Positions 19,542 through 30,100 of a stretch of DNA of 32,626 nt are shown here, one piece after another (within the stretch, counting starts at the first letter, position 1; every line of letters begins with the position of its first letter). The translations under genes and the position numbers were made by a program. The DNA comes from Candidatus Binataceae bacterium (GTDB taxonomy: Bacteria; Desulfobacterota; Binatia; Binatales; Binataceae), in the NCBI GenBank assembly GCA_015478645.1, contig JADMIL010000037.1:1-32626 (forward strand). The letters are read 5' to 3'. The notes below the pieces were generated by a model that saw nothing but the letters and a program-made list of their open reading frames with translations, was not told the origin of the DNA and searched no databases.

Positions 19542-20057
19542 TTAGTTGCTCGAAGCGGTCTGTTTTGCGGCCGACGCCTTTTCACGGCGGCGGAACAGCG
19601 AGTCGGCGGTCTTCTTCTGCGTGTCCGACATCGTGTTGTACAGGGCCTCAAACGGCGGAACGAATTTCTTCATTCCAGCTTCATGCGCTTCGATTACCGA
19701 TTCGTAGGATTTAACCACGTCAACCGCGCTCATCGACTGCGCGTTTGCGGTGCGCTGCTTCTGCAGATCGACCATCGCCTGCGCATTAGAGCGCATCACC
19801 TGGGTCAGATCGTCCCATTGCGGCTTCTGCGCGGCGGTAATGTGGAGCTTTTCGTGCAAATCCTTGATGCGGGCTTCGACCGCGGTCATTCCGGCAGGTT
19901 CCGACGCCATCGGCGACATCGCCATCGCCCGATGCGGCGCGGGCGGTATCGTAACTTCCTGCGAGGCCGCGAACGCAGGGCTCGCGAGGGCTATGGCGCC
20001 GAGAAAGGTTACCGCCGCACCCGCCGCGCGCGCGGCTCGATTAGTGAAAAGAACCAT
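19542..20057 (-). CDS. LTXXQ/Spy-like periplasmic protein
   Basis: This 171-residue protein has a signal peptide ending ...ASPAFA (about residue 30). The mature part is helical and rich in Met, Ala, Gln and Lys. It carries an LTXXQ-type motif (LHITAAQKPQWDDL, about 71-84) and a second degenerate one (MSDTQKKTADSLF, about 143-155), the pattern of the Spy/CpxP superfamily of periplasmic chaperones and stress sensors. The middle region (AQAMVDLQKQRTANAQSM) is a long amphipathic helix. GGAG lies 8 bases before ATG 20057. An inverted repeat sits just upstream. It probably heads a two-gene unit with the His-rich protein. Spy and CpxP are induced by envelope stress in enterobacteria; regulation here is unknown. 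Confidence 0.75.
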   Translation of the reverse strand: MVLFTNRAARAAGAAVTFLGAIALASPAFAASQEVTIPPAPHRAMAMSPMASEPAGMTAVEARIKDLHEKLHITAAQKPQWDDLTQVMRSNAQAMVDLQKQRTANAQSMSAVDVVKSYESVIEAHEAGMKKFVPPFEALYNTMSDTQKKTADSLFRRREKASAAKQTASSN

Positions 20058-20395
20058 GATGTATACTCCTTGTCAATTACGATTGACGAACGGTTCCGAT
20101 GCTGTCTCGTTCAATACTTCGTCGCCGCGCCGCACTGACTAGTTCACTTCAGAGGCTCTGGCGGCGCCGTTCAATTGCGGGACCATCGCTTCATTAGCGT
20201 CTCACTATCATCGCCGAATAGTCCATCAGCATTCGCCTGTGCCCGTGCTCCAGGGCACCAATGGCCTCGGCTAGCCACGTTCTCCACAGCACCATCACGC
20301 CTATATTTCTATTTGATATTGCCCGACTGAGATGCGCCGCCGGCTACTTAGCTCCCACGCAACCATAGTCAGTGCGCGATCGCGGGTCGGCCGCG
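20058..20395. other. Intergenic region between treZ and the LTXXQ gene
   Basis: About 340 bases without a convincing gene. It must contain the promoter of the LTXXQ/His-rich unit; no clear pair of promoter boxes could be fixed. No hairpin with T-run follows the treZ stop, so the end of the trehalose transcript is not evident. Only the inverted repeat at 20072-20087 stands out. Confidence 0.6.
20072..20087. promoter_or_regulatory. Inverted repeat upstream of the LTXXQ gene
   Basis: GTCAAT-TACG-ATTGAC is a perfect 6+6 inverted repeat that ends 14 bases before the ATG, just upstream of the Shine-Dalgarno GGAG. It may be an operator or a small 5' hairpin. Confidence 0.35.
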
Positions 20396-22132
20396 CTAAC
20401 TGGTGCGCACGATCGCGACGGTATCCGGTGGCAGATCCACGGTCGCGCCGGACAGAGTAATGCGCGGGTCCGACGCCATCACGATCCGCCGCGGCGCGCG
20501 ATCGCCGAGCGCTACCGGTTGTGTGCGATCGGCGAGATTGCACGCCAGCGTGATCGCGCCGCGGGTGATCGTAAGCCAGCGCGCCGCCTCGTCGAATTGC
20601 ACCTTGACCAGGTCGAGCCGGCCGTCGCGCAGTTCGGGCGTGGCGGCGCGCAGGCTCAGCAGTTCGCGATACCACGCGAGGATCTCGTTATGCGGCGGGC
20701 TCGCGACTTCGGACCATAGGAGTTTGCTGCGGGCGAAAGTCGCGGGTGCCTGCGGATCGGGAACCTCGCCGATCGCCCCGCCCGCTGCCGCAAAGCTGCG
20801 CTTGCGGCCCTCGCTGACGGCCCGCGCGAGGTCAGGGTTGTCGTGCCCGGTGAAGTAGAGAAACGGCGTCGACGCGGCCCATTCCTCGCCCGCGAAAATC
20901 ATCGGAATAAATGGTGCCGTGATGACGATCGCCGCGCCAATCTTGAGCCGCCCGAGACTCATGAGGCGCGCGGTGCGCTCGCCCTGCGCGCGATTACCTA
21001 CTTGATCGTGGGTCTGCAGGTAGCCGAGAAAGCGATTGCCCGAGATTCCGGCAGGCCAGCGTCCGTGGCGCCGCCCGCGAAAGGCGGAATGGCGGCCATC
21101 GTAGACAAACGCCCGGGTAATCGCCTTGGCCAGGTCGGCCACGGTGCCGAAGTCGGCATAGTAGCCGGTGCGCTCTCCGGTCAGCACGCTGTGCAGCGCG
21201 TGATGGAGATCGTCGCTCCATTGCGCCCCGATGCCGTAGCCGCCAAGTTCGGGCGGGCGCACGATGCGCGGGTCGTTGGCGTCGCTCTCGGCGATCAGCA
21301 CGAGGCGGCGGCCGAGCCGCTGTTCGAGCGCGGCGGTCTCCTCGGCGAGTTGCTCGAGCAAATGCCGCGCCGAGTTGTCGCTGATCGCGTGGACCGCGTC
21401 GATGCGCAGGCCGTCGGCATGATAGTCGCGCAGCCACATCTGCGCGTTGTCGCAGAAGAACCGCCGCACCTCGTCGCTGCCGCGATCGTCGAAATTGATC
21501 GCGTCGCCCCACGGCGTCGAATAGCGGTCCGTCAGATAGGGACCGAAGCGCGGCAGATAGTTGCCGTCGGGACCGAGATGGTTGTAGACCACGTCGATCA
21601 GGATCGCCAGGCGATGGGCGTGGCAGGCGTCGGCGAGTCGCTTGAGGCCGTCGGGTCCGCCGTAGCTGTGATGCGGTGCGAAGAGATCGACGCCGTCGTA
21701 GCCCCATCCGCGATTGCCGGGAAATTCCGCCACCGGCATCAGTTCCACGTGGGTCACGCCGAGATCGACCAGATGGCGCAGGCGCTCGATCGCCGCGTCG
21801 AAGGTGCCGGCCGGCGTAAAGGTGCCGACGTGCAGTTCGTAGATTACCGCCGCCTCCAGAGCCGGCGCGTTCCAGCCCGCGTCGCTCCAGCGAAACGACG
21901 CATGGTCGACGAGGCGCGACGGACCATGCACTCCGGCCGGCTGCCAGTTTGATCGCGGGTCGGGAATCGGCGGCTCGGCGCCGTCGAGGAGGAAGGCGTA
22001 ATCGGCACCAGCCACAGCCGCCGGCGGGTCGGCGAGCCACCATCCGCGGTCGCCGAGGGTCATTGCGATGCGCTCGCTGGCGATCGCCAGTTCAACGCGG
22101 CCAGCGTGCGGCGCCCATACCCGGATGACCAT
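20396..22132 (-). CDS. treZ: Malto-oligosyltrehalose trehalohydrolase
   Basis: This 578-residue cytosolic GH13 enzyme releases free trehalose from the maltooligosyl-trehalose made by TreY. An N-terminal beta-sandwich (MVIRVWAPHAGRVELAI, about 1-90) precedes the (beta/alpha)8 barrel. Barrel motifs are ELHVGTFTPAGTF (99-111), ILIDVVYNHLGPDGNY (177-192), GLRIDAVHAI (241-250, nucleophile D245), LIAESD (279-284, acid E282) and YLQTHDQVGNR (371-381, D376). The C-terminal domain (about 495-578) is beta-rich. ATG at 22132 is preferred to the longer frame from 22222 because the sandwich domain begins exactly here and it lies 10 bases after the treY stop. It is the last gene of the trehalose unit. Confidence 0.95.
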   Translation of the reverse strand: MVIRVWAPHAGRVELAIASERIAMTLGDRGWWLADPPAAVAGADYAFLLDGAEPPIPDPRSNWQPAGVHGPSRLVDHASFRWSDAGWNAPALEAAVIYELHVGTFTPAGTFDAAIERLRHLVDLGVTHVELMPVAEFPGNRGWGYDGVDLFAPHHSYGGPDGLKRLADACHAHRLAILIDVVYNHLGPDGNYLPRFGPYLTDRYSTPWGDAINFDDRGSDEVRRFFCDNAQMWLRDYHADGLRIDAVHAISDNSARHLLEQLAEETAALEQRLGRRLVLIAESDANDPRIVRPPELGGYGIGAQWSDDLHHALHSVLTGERTGYYADFGTVADLAKAITRAFVYDGRHSAFRGRRHGRWPAGISGNRFLGYLQTHDQVGNRAQGERTARLMSLGRLKIGAAIVITAPFIPMIFAGEEWAASTPFLYFTGHDNPDLARAVSEGRKRSFAAAGGAIGEVPDPQAPATFARSKLLWSEVASPPHNEILAWYRELLSLRAATPELRDGRLDLVKVQFDEAARWLTITRGAITLACNLADRTQPVALGDRAPRRIVMASDPRITLSGATVDLPPDTVAIVRTS

Positions 22133-22142
22133 CGTGCAAAGC

Positions 22143-24800
22143 TTACGGCGTGGACGCCTCGCGCGAAAGCAGTCCGACCGGAAATTGCCCGAGCAAGGCC
22201 GCGAGCGGAACTTCGCCGGCATAGCTTGCGCCGGTAAATTCGTCGGACCATCGCCCGCCCGGCAATTCGAGCGTGGTCTCTTCCCACTTGCCGGCGAGGC
22301 GCAAAGGCAGCCGCGGCACGATCGTGATCGCGCCGTCGCCGCGGCTGAACGCGATCACGTGGTCGGCCCGCGTGCCGCGCGCGCGCAGCGGATGATACGC
22401 GGCCGCGGGCCCGAACAGACCGGGGCGACGGCGGCGCAGGGCGAGCGCATTGCGGATCACCCACATTTTCGGCAAACCCTCGTCAGCCCGCGCGAGCACC
22501 TGCGCGGCCGTCGCGCAGCGCAATTCGGCGAGCAGGCGGCGGCGCAGTTCGTAATCGATCGGGCGGCGGTTGTCGGGATCGACCAGCGTCAGCGACCACA
22601 GTTCGCTGCCCTGGTAGAAATCGGGCACGCCCGGCGCGGTCAGCTTGATCAGGGTCTGGGCGAGCGAGTTGACTCGTCCGGGCCAGATCAGCGGCGCGAC
22701 GAATTCGCCCAGGTCGGCGACGAACTCGGCGTTGGCCAGCGCGCCCTGGATGAACCCGGCGAGCGAGCGCTCGTATTCCTCGTCGGGCTTGGTCCACGAG
22801 GTGTGGACCTTGGCTTCGCGCGCCGCCTTGCGCATGTATTCGAGAATCCGCTCGTGTTCGAGCGGCCATGCGCCGACCAGCGTCTGGTACATCAGGTACT
22901 CGGCGTTGCTGTCGGAGAGGCCGCCGCGCCACCACGGCCGATTCATCTCGGACCATCCGCGCACCGCGCGCGCCCAGCGATCGGGAATTTCGGCGATCAG
23001 GCTCATTCGCGCGCGCACGTCCTCGCTGCGCTTGGTGTCGTGGGTCGACGTCGCGAGCATCCGCAGCGGCCAGCGCACGTGGCCGTCGGCGCATTCGCGA
23101 TGGAATTCCTCGACTCCGACGCCGAAGCGCGCCGGGTCGCCGCCGACTTCGTTGAGGCAGACGAAGCGATTGAAGATATAGAAGGCGGTGTCCTCGATCG
23201 ACTTGGCCATCACCGGTCCGGTGAACTGCTGAAAGCGCATCGCGAGTTCGGTCTCGAGCGCTTCGCGATGGCGCAGCAGCAGGATCTCGCCGAGAAAGTC
23301 GAACAGCCGATGATCGATCTCCGGATGATCGAGCTTGGCCGCTGCGATCGCCGCGCCGACGTAGCGCTGGTCGTCGGCGTCGAGCGGTCGGCCGGGCGAT
23401 TCGCTGACGTAGGTGCGATAGACCGGCAGCCGCGCGACCGCCGCGCACAGCGCCTCGTGCAGTTCATGGCGGGTGAAGTCGCGATGGCGCGGATGGCGCT
23501 CGCAGACCTCGACGAACAGCGCGGTCAGGCGGCTCAAATCGCTGCCCAGAATTTCGCGCATCACGAGATTTTTTTTCTCCAGCGCCAGCCGCGTGAAGTC
23601 GGTCGGCTCGCCGGTGAATTCCGCATAGAGCCGCGTCAGCGGACGCTCGCCGGCGGGGTCGATGAACAGACCGCCGGTCAGGTTCATGAATTCATAGCCG
23701 CTGGTGCCCGCGATCGGCCACGAGGCGCGCAGCGCTTCGCCCGGTTCGAGGATTTTCTCGACCACGATCCACGCCGTCGGACATACCTGAGAGAGCCGGC
23801 GCAGATAACGCTCGGGCTCGCGCAGGCCGTCTATATGGTCGATGCGGATACCGTCGAGGGTGCCGTCGCCGAGCCAGCGCAGGATCAGGAAGTGGGTGTC
23901 GGCAAAGACCTGTTCGTCTTCCATCCGCAGGCCGACCAGCGTGTTGATATCGAAGAAGCGGCGGTAGCCCAGATCACGCGAGGCGGCGCGCCAGTAGGCC
24001 AGCCGATAGTTCTGGCGCTCGAGCAGTTGATGCAGCGCGGCTGGCCGTTCGTTGATCTCGTCGATCACGGCGTCGAGCGATGGCCCGATTTCGCGATGCT
24101 CGCGCACCACCTGCGCGAGATGCTTGAGCAGGACGTCCTTGTCGCGATGGCGCCGGCGGGTGCTCTCGAGATCGGTCGCCGTGGCCAGCGGCAGCCGCGC
24201 GAAGGTGTCGGCCAGGAAGGCCAGTTCGTCGGATCCGCAGCGCGCGGCGGCCGCCGCCAGGATCGTATCGAGCGATCGCGGCGCGACCGGAAAGCGCTGC
24301 TCGTGGTAGCGAATCGTCAGCGCCGCCCCGTCGCGCGCCAGGCGAATCGCGCCCGACTCCAGGATCACGCCATATTGATCCGCGAGCACCGGTATCAGCA
24401 CCGCATTGCGCAGCCGTTTCTCCGGCGTCTCCCAATCGACGTCGAAGTAGATCGCGTAATTGCTCGCCGGCCCATTTTCGAGCACGTCCCACCACCACGG
24501 GTTATAAGGACTGACGATCGCCATGTGGTTGGGCACGACGTCGAGGATCTGGCCGAGACCGTGATGGCGCAGCGCGGTATGCATCCGCGCATGCGCGGCG
24601 GCGCCGCCGAGGTCGTCGTTGAGGCGGCGATGATCGACGACGTCGTAGCCGTGGGTGCTGCCGGGCGTCGCCTGCAAGTAGGGCGAGCAATAGAGATGGC
24701 TGATGCCGAGTTCCGCCAGGTAGCCGGCGAGCCCCGCCGCATCATCGAAGTTGAAGCCCGAATGCAACTGGATGCGGTAGGTGGCGCGCGGTTCGACCAT
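22143..24800 (-). CDS. treY: Malto-oligosyltrehalose synthase
   Basis: This 885-residue cytosolic GH13 enzyme turns the reducing-end alpha-1,4 bond of maltodextrins into the alpha,alpha-1,1 bond of trehalose by intramolecular transglycosylation. The N-terminus is characteristic: RATYRIQLHSGFNFDDAAGL (5-24), then YCSPYLQATPGSTHGYDVVD (37-56) and GLGQILDVVPNHMA (81-94). The catalytic residues lie in GIRIDHIDGL (317-326, D321) and WIVVEKIL (344-351, E348). STHDTKRSEDVRARM follows further on, and the C-terminal LPDFYQG-type block reads PGVPDFYQGSEL. The length matches the family, so the gene is intact. The start is ATG at 24800, 18 bases after the glgB stop. A large plus-strand frame across it is a shadow. 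Confidence 0.95.
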   Translation of the reverse strand: MVEPRATYRIQLHSGFNFDDAAGLAGYLAELGISHLYCSPYLQATPGSTHGYDVVDHRRLNDDLGGAAAHARMHTALRHHGLGQILDVVPNHMAIVSPYNPWWWDVLENGPASNYAIYFDVDWETPEKRLRNAVLIPVLADQYGVILESGAIRLARDGAALTIRYHEQRFPVAPRSLDTILAAAAARCGSDELAFLADTFARLPLATATDLESTRRRHRDKDVLLKHLAQVVREHREIGPSLDAVIDEINERPAALHQLLERQNYRLAYWRAASRDLGYRRFFDINTLVGLRMEDEQVFADTHFLILRWLGDGTLDGIRIDHIDGLREPERYLRRLSQVCPTAWIVVEKILEPGEALRASWPIAGTSGYEFMNLTGGLFIDPAGERPLTRLYAEFTGEPTDFTRLALEKKNLVMREILGSDLSRLTALFVEVCERHPRHRDFTRHELHEALCAAVARLPVYRTYVSESPGRPLDADDQRYVGAAIAAAKLDHPEIDHRLFDFLGEILLLRHREALETELAMRFQQFTGPVMAKSIEDTAFYIFNRFVCLNEVGGDPARFGVGVEEFHRECADGHVRWPLRMLATSTHDTKRSEDVRARMSLIAEIPDRWARAVRGWSEMNRPWWRGGLSDSNAEYLMYQTLVGAWPLEHERILEYMRKAAREAKVHTSWTKPDEEYERSLAGFIQGALANAEFVADLGEFVAPLIWPGRVNSLAQTLIKLTAPGVPDFYQGSELWSLTLVDPDNRRPIDYELRRRLLAELRCATAAQVLARADEGLPKMWVIRNALALRRRRPGLFGPAAAYHPLRARGTRADHVIAFSRGDGAITIVPRLPLRLAGKWEETTLELPGGRWSDEFTGASYAGEVPLAALLGQFPVGLLSREASTP

Positions 24801-24818
24801 CGTAGGGACCGCGCGCGA

Positions 24819-27104
24819 TCAGAGGCGCGGAACCTCCAACCATATCACCCCCAGCGGCGGCAGGATCATCGCGATGGAGTAGTCCAGCCCGTGATACGGC
24901 GTCGCTTCAGCGGCGATCGCGCCGGCATTGCCCACGTCCGAGCCGCCGAAGGCCGCCGCGTCGGTATTGAGGATCTCGCGGTAGACGCCGCCCACCGGCA
25001 CGCCCACACGATAGCCCTCACGCACCACCGGCGAGAAGTTGCATACGCAGATGATTCGCCGCCCGCTTTGCGGCGCGATACGCATGAAGGCGATCACGTT
25101 GTCGTCGGCGTTGTCGGCGTCGAGGAAGCGGAAGCCCGCCGTGTCGCTGTCGGCTTGCCACAAGGCCGGCTCGGCCAGATACACGCGATTAAGCTCGCGC
25201 ACCAGCGTCTGCAGCGCGCGATGCTCGTCGTATTGCAGCAGATGCCAGTCGAGGCTCTCGTCGTGATTCCATTCGCGCCATTGGCCGAACTCGCCGCCCA
25301 TGAAGATCATCTTCTTGCCCGGCCGCGCCCACATGTAGCCGTAGAGCGCACGCAGGTTGGCGAATTGCTGCCAGCGATCGCCCGGCATCCGCGAGAGCAT
25401 CGCGCCCTTGCCGTGCACGACCTCGTCATGCGACAGCGGCAGCACGAAATTCTCCGTCCACGCGTAGAGAAAGCCGAAGGTCACGTCGCGATGGTGAAAG
25501 CGGCGATGGATCGGGTCGCGGGAGAAGTAGTTGAGCGTGTCGTGCATCCAGCCCATGTCCCACTTGAGGCCGAAGCCGAGTCCGCCGAGATAGATCGGCC
25601 GGCTGACGGCGGGCCACGAGGTGGACTCCTCGGCGATCATCATGATGCCCGGATGGTTGGCGTAGGCGACGCGATTGAGCGCCTTGATGAACTCCACCGC
25701 TTCGAGATTTTCGCGCTCGCCGTACTGATTGGGAATCCATTCGCCCGCGCGCCGCGCGTAGTCGAGATAGAGCATCGAGGCGACCGCGTCGACGCGCAAT
25801 CCATCGGCGTGGAATTCGCTCAGCCAGTAGAGCGCGCTGGCGATCAGGAAATTGCGCACCTCATTGCGCCCGTAGTTGAAGATGTAGGTGTCCCAGTCCG
25901 GATGAAAGCCCTTGCGCGCGTCCAGATGCTCGTACAGCGCGGTCCCGTCGAAGCGCCCGAGCGCGAACTGGTCGGTCGGAAAATGCGCCGGCACCCAGTC
26001 CAGGATCACGCCGATGCCGCGCTGATGGAGGTGATCGACCAGGTAGCGGAATTCATCGGGCGTGCCCCAGCGCGCGTTCGGCGCGAAGTAGCCCGTCACC
26101 TGGTAGCCCCATGATCCCTCGAACGGATGCTCCATTACGGGCAGCATCTCAACGTGGGTGAAACCCATGTCACAGACGTAATCGGCGAGGATCGGCGCGA
26201 GTTCGCGATAGCTCAGCGAGCGATGGTCCTCGGCGGCCACGCGCCGCCACGACCCCAGATGGACTTCGTAGATCGACAGCGGCGAACGCGCGGTCTCGCG
26301 CTGGCCGCGCGTCTCCATCCACGCCGCGTCTTCAAAGCGATAGGTCGATCGATCGATGATCGACGCGGTCTGCGGCGCGATTTGGGCGGCGTTCGCAAAC
26401 GGATCGGCCTTGAGCACCAGGCCGCCGTCGCGCGCGCGAACCTCGTACTTGTAGAGCGCGCCCACCGCGAGCTCGGGAATGAAAATCTCCCACACGCCCG
26501 AGGATCCGAGCATGCGCATCGCATGCACGCGCCCGTCCCATTCGTTGAACTCGCCGATCACGCTGACGCCGCGCGCGTTGGGCGCCCAGACGGCAAAAGC
26601 CACGCCCGCCACGCCGACCATTGCCAGCGGATGCGCGCCGAGCTTTTCGTAAATCCGTTCGTGGCGCCCTTCGTTCCACAGATGCAGATCGAGATCGCCG
26701 ACCGTCGGCAGAAAGGCATAGGGGTCGTAAATCGTCACGGCGGCGCGGCCGGGATATGTCACGCGCAAGCGATAGGGGAACACTTCGCGGCGATCGGCGA
26801 TCAGCACCTCGAACAGTCCGGCCGCATCGATCATGCGCATGAGCCGCGCGGTCTCGCCGTCACCGTCGACGATCACCGCAACGCTCTCGGCGCCGGGACG
26901 AAACGCGCGCACGACCACCCCGCCGCGGCGCCGCGGATGGGCGCCGAGGATCCCGTGCGGATTGGGATGGCGCAACTCAATCAGGCGAATCAGGTCGTCG
27001 GGCGGGATCGCGGTTGCGCCGGGCTTGCCCGCGCCAGTCGCGCCTGCAGCGATCGGCTTTGCCGCCAGGGCGGTAGCGGATTTCGGATCAGCCGCGCGCG
27101 TCAT
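24819..27104 (-). CDS. glgB: 1,4-alpha-glucan (glycogen) branching enzyme
   Basis: The protein has 761 residues and is a cytosolic GH13 enzyme that cuts an alpha-1,4 chain and re-attaches it through alpha-1,6 bonds. A low-complexity Ala/Gly leader (1-33) is followed by two N-terminal carbohydrate-binding modules (about 35-270; HPNPHGILGAH 46-56, FAVWAPNARGVSVIGEFNEW 170-189) and the barrel. Motifs are EVHLGSW (280-286), DWVPAHFPTD (369-378), GLRVDAVASMLYLDY (435-449, nucleophile D439), MIAEES (489-494, E492) and LPLSHDEVVHGKG (555-567, D560). ATG at 27104 overlaps the end of the treS-mak gene by 17 bases; the in-frame extension upstream to 27377 is a shadow of that gene. The length is somewhat above the usual 730 because of the leader. 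Confidence 0.95.
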   Translation of the reverse strand: MTRAADPKSATALAAKPIAAGATGAGKPGATAIPPDDLIRLIELRHPNPHGILGAHPRRRGGVVVRAFRPGAESVAVIVDGDGETARLMRMIDAAGLFEVLIADRREVFPYRLRVTYPGRAAVTIYDPYAFLPTVGDLDLHLWNEGRHERIYEKLGAHPLAMVGVAGVAFAVWAPNARGVSVIGEFNEWDGRVHAMRMLGSSGVWEIFIPELAVGALYKYEVRARDGGLVLKADPFANAAQIAPQTASIIDRSTYRFEDAAWMETRGQRETARSPLSIYEVHLGSWRRVAAEDHRSLSYRELAPILADYVCDMGFTHVEMLPVMEHPFEGSWGYQVTGYFAPNARWGTPDEFRYLVDHLHQRGIGVILDWVPAHFPTDQFALGRFDGTALYEHLDARKGFHPDWDTYIFNYGRNEVRNFLIASALYWLSEFHADGLRVDAVASMLYLDYARRAGEWIPNQYGERENLEAVEFIKALNRVAYANHPGIMMIAEESTSWPAVSRPIYLGGLGFGLKWDMGWMHDTLNYFSRDPIHRRFHHRDVTFGFLYAWTENFVLPLSHDEVVHGKGAMLSRMPGDRWQQFANLRALYGYMWARPGKKMIFMGGEFGQWREWNHDESLDWHLLQYDEHRALQTLVRELNRVYLAEPALWQADSDTAGFRFLDADNADDNVIAFMRIAPQSGRRIICVCNFSPVVREGYRVGVPVGGVYREILNTDAAAFGGSDVGNAGAIAAEATPYHGLDYSIAMILPPLGVIWLEVPRL

Positions 27105-30100
27105 CGTGATCGGCCCCCAAAAATTGCTCGATACCATACAGGGGCACGCCCGAGCGTTCCGGCCGATTGACCAAGTCGGCGCTGAGCTCGAGCAGCATCC
27201 GCTCGAGCATAAAGGTGTCGAGCATGATGCGCAATTCGACGCGATCGCGCGGCATGAACGGCGCCGCATCGACCAGCGCGAAATATTCCTTGAGAAAGGC
27301 CCACGTCGTCCAGGTCTGCCACAGCTCGAGCCACGGCGCCATCGCGGCGAAATCGCGTGCGCCGAGCGCTCCCGCATGGAGCCGTTCGTTCAGCGTGTCG
27401 ATCGCGACGCGCTGGAACGAACGCAGCATCCCGGCCACGTCGCGCATCGCCGCGCGCTTGCGCCGCCGCTCGCTCAGCGGGCGCTCCGCCTCGCCCTCGA
27501 AATCGATAATGACGAAGTCGGTGCCCGTGTAAAGCATCTGGCTCAGATGCAGATCGCCGTGGCAGCGGATACGCGCCGCCGTGATCCGCTGATGCATGAA
27601 TGGCGCGAAGCGCGACAGGATACGTTCCGGATGAGCGTGCAGATCGGCCGCGCGCGCCTGCACGGCGGCCGGCAACAGGCTCTGGCGCGCGTGTAGCAGG
27701 CGCAGCGTATGGCCCGCCAGATTGCGCATCGACTGATAGACCGAACGCTGCCACGACGGCAAAAACGGCTCGGGCGCGAAGCCCGGATCGTCGCTGCGCG
27801 CGGCCAGCGCCAGATGCATCTCGGCCACCCGCCGCCCCATCAGGCGCGCCGCGTCAAGGTACGCGCCGGCCAGATGGACCGCCGCTTCGCCGGGCGTGTC
27901 GAGGTCGAGCAGATCGACCAGCGACGGCGCCGGCGGCGTGACGATTGGCGTGCGCACGGCCGCGCGCTCGAAGTAACGGGTGAGTTCGCCGCGCGTATAG
28001 TCGGCCGCGTCGCTCTGATTCGAGATGTAGCGGCTGAGCAGCGCGGTGGTGCGCGGCGGCTCTTGCCCGGCGCGATATTCAAGCCAGCCGAGCAGCGGCG
28101 CCGCATTGGCGAAGGTCGAGGCCGCCAGGAAGCGTCCGACTTCGAGTTCGGGGGTCAGGCCGGGCTCGATACGCCGCATCAGCTTCACCACATATTGGTC
28201 GGCGAAGGCGATCGACGAATTGCTGTGCGTGCCGGTAAGCGGGCGGCCCACCGCGACGTCGATCTGGCCACCGGGCAGTTCGCCGGCGCCGCCGGCAATT
28301 AATCCGGTCAATTCGCCGGTGCGTCCCTTGAGCTTGCGTCCGCGCCGGATCGTGTCGAGAATCGCGCGGGCAAAGGCCGCGTCAGTGCTCGCGTCGAACA
28401 GCACGCGCCGGCCGTCGCCGTTGTCGCCGGGCAGCGCCAGTTCCGCGACGATCGCGCGCGGCGTGCGCGAGCTCATCTCGGCCGCCTGCTGCGGAGTCGC
28501 CAGCGCGAGCGGCAGGGTGACCGTATCCGGTTCGCCTTCGCCGTATTCGACCTCGACAATCGCCAGGCAGGCAGAGTTGTGACGCTCGCCCACCGCAATC
28601 AGGTCGACGATGCGCGCGCTGCGGACCAACCCCGCCCGTCCGTTGAGCCATCCGCATTGCCGCAGGTAGCCGGGTAGCGCGCGCTCGAGGCGCTCCTGCC
28701 CGGCACCGTGCATTGCGCGCTCCCACGATTCGCCCAGTTCGACGAGCGGCGCCGCATACTCGGCAATCGCCGCCGCACGCGCATCGTCGGCCGGCGCTTC
28801 AAGCGCGAACCAGTCGAACATGTGCGGGCCCAGCGTCAGCAGGTAGGGTTGATCGCCGATCGGCGGAAACCGGGTCTGCCCGAACAGCTCGACCGGTGTG
28901 GTGCCGTGAAAGCGCGCGAGGTCCAGTTCGACGCATTGCACGAAGCGCGAGAGGTTGGCGACCACCAGGATACGCTCGTTGGCGTACGATCGGATAAAGG
29001 CCAGCACGCGCGGATTTTCGGGATGCAAAAACTCGATCGTGCCGCGGCCAAAGGCCTTGAACTGCTTGCGCAGCGCCGTCAGCCGGCGCATCCACCAGAG
29101 CAGCGAATGGCGGTTGCGTTGCTGTGCTTCAACGTTGACCGTCTGGTAGTGGTACTCGTGGTCGATGATCACGGGCAGGATCAGGCTCTGCGCATCGGCT
29201 TGCGAAAAGCCCGCATTGCGGTCGCCGCTCCATTGCATCGGCGTGCGCACGCCGTCGCGATCGCCCAGATGGATATTATCGCCCATGCCGATTTCGTCGC
29301 CGTAGTAGATCACCGGCGTGCCCGGCAGCGACAGCAGCAGGCCATTGACCAGTTCGATCGTGCGCCGGTTGTTGCCGAGCAGCGGCGCCAGGCGCCGCCG
29401 GATGCCAAGGTTGATACGCATGCGCGATTCCTGCGCATAGGCGCGAAACATGTAATCGCGCTCCTCGTCAGTCACCGTCTCGAGCGTGAGCTCGTCGTGA
29501 TTGCGCAGGAACAGCGCCCACTGGCAGGTCTCGTCGATCGCCGGAGTCTGCGCCCAGATGTCGGTCAGCGGAAACCGGTCTTCCATTCGCACCGCGATGA
29601 AAATCCGTGGCATCAGCGGAAAATGGAACGCCATCTGGCATTCCTTGCCCTCGGCCAGATAGGTCACCGCGTCCTCGGGCCATTGGTTGGCCTCGGCCAG
29701 CAGCATCCGATCGCGAAAGCGGCGATCGATATGCGTGCGCAGCTCGCGCAGAAACGCGTGGGTCTCGGGCAGGTTCTCGCAACTGGTGCCCTCGCGCTCG
29801 TACAGGTAGGCCACGGCGTCGAGGCGAAAGCCGTCGATGCCCATGGCGAGCCAGAAATCGAGCACCTTGAAAATTGCCTTGCGCACCGCCGGATTGGCGT
29901 AATTCAGATCCGGCTGATGGGCGAAGAAGCGATGCCAATAGTAGGCGTGCGCAATCGGATCCCAGCTCCAGTTCGACGGCTCGAAATCCTGAAAGATGAT
30001 GCGCGCGTCGCGGTAGCGATCGGTCGTATCGCTCCATACGTAAAAGTCGCGCGCCGGGTCGCCCGGCGGCGCGCGCCGCGCACGCTGGAACCACGGATGC

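Noticed and set aside
20301..20366. Short minus-strand peptide frame MVAWELSSRRR... downstream of treZ
   Set aside because: Only about 21 codons, no ribosome-binding site and no recognisable similarity.
22133..22222. N-terminal extension of treZ
   Set aside because: It overlaps the end of treY in another frame and is Arg-rich; the family start MVIRVWAPHAG is at 22132.
22068..26114. 1348-codon plus-strand open frame
   Set aside because: It lies antisense across treZ, treY and glgB, has no recognisable domain, and is Arg/Ala-rich as expected for a shadow frame in GC-rich DNA.
27105..27377. N-terminal extension of glgB
   Set aside because: The extra residues are a shadow of the maltokinase coding frame; the conserved branching-enzyme start and a good overlap context are at 27104.
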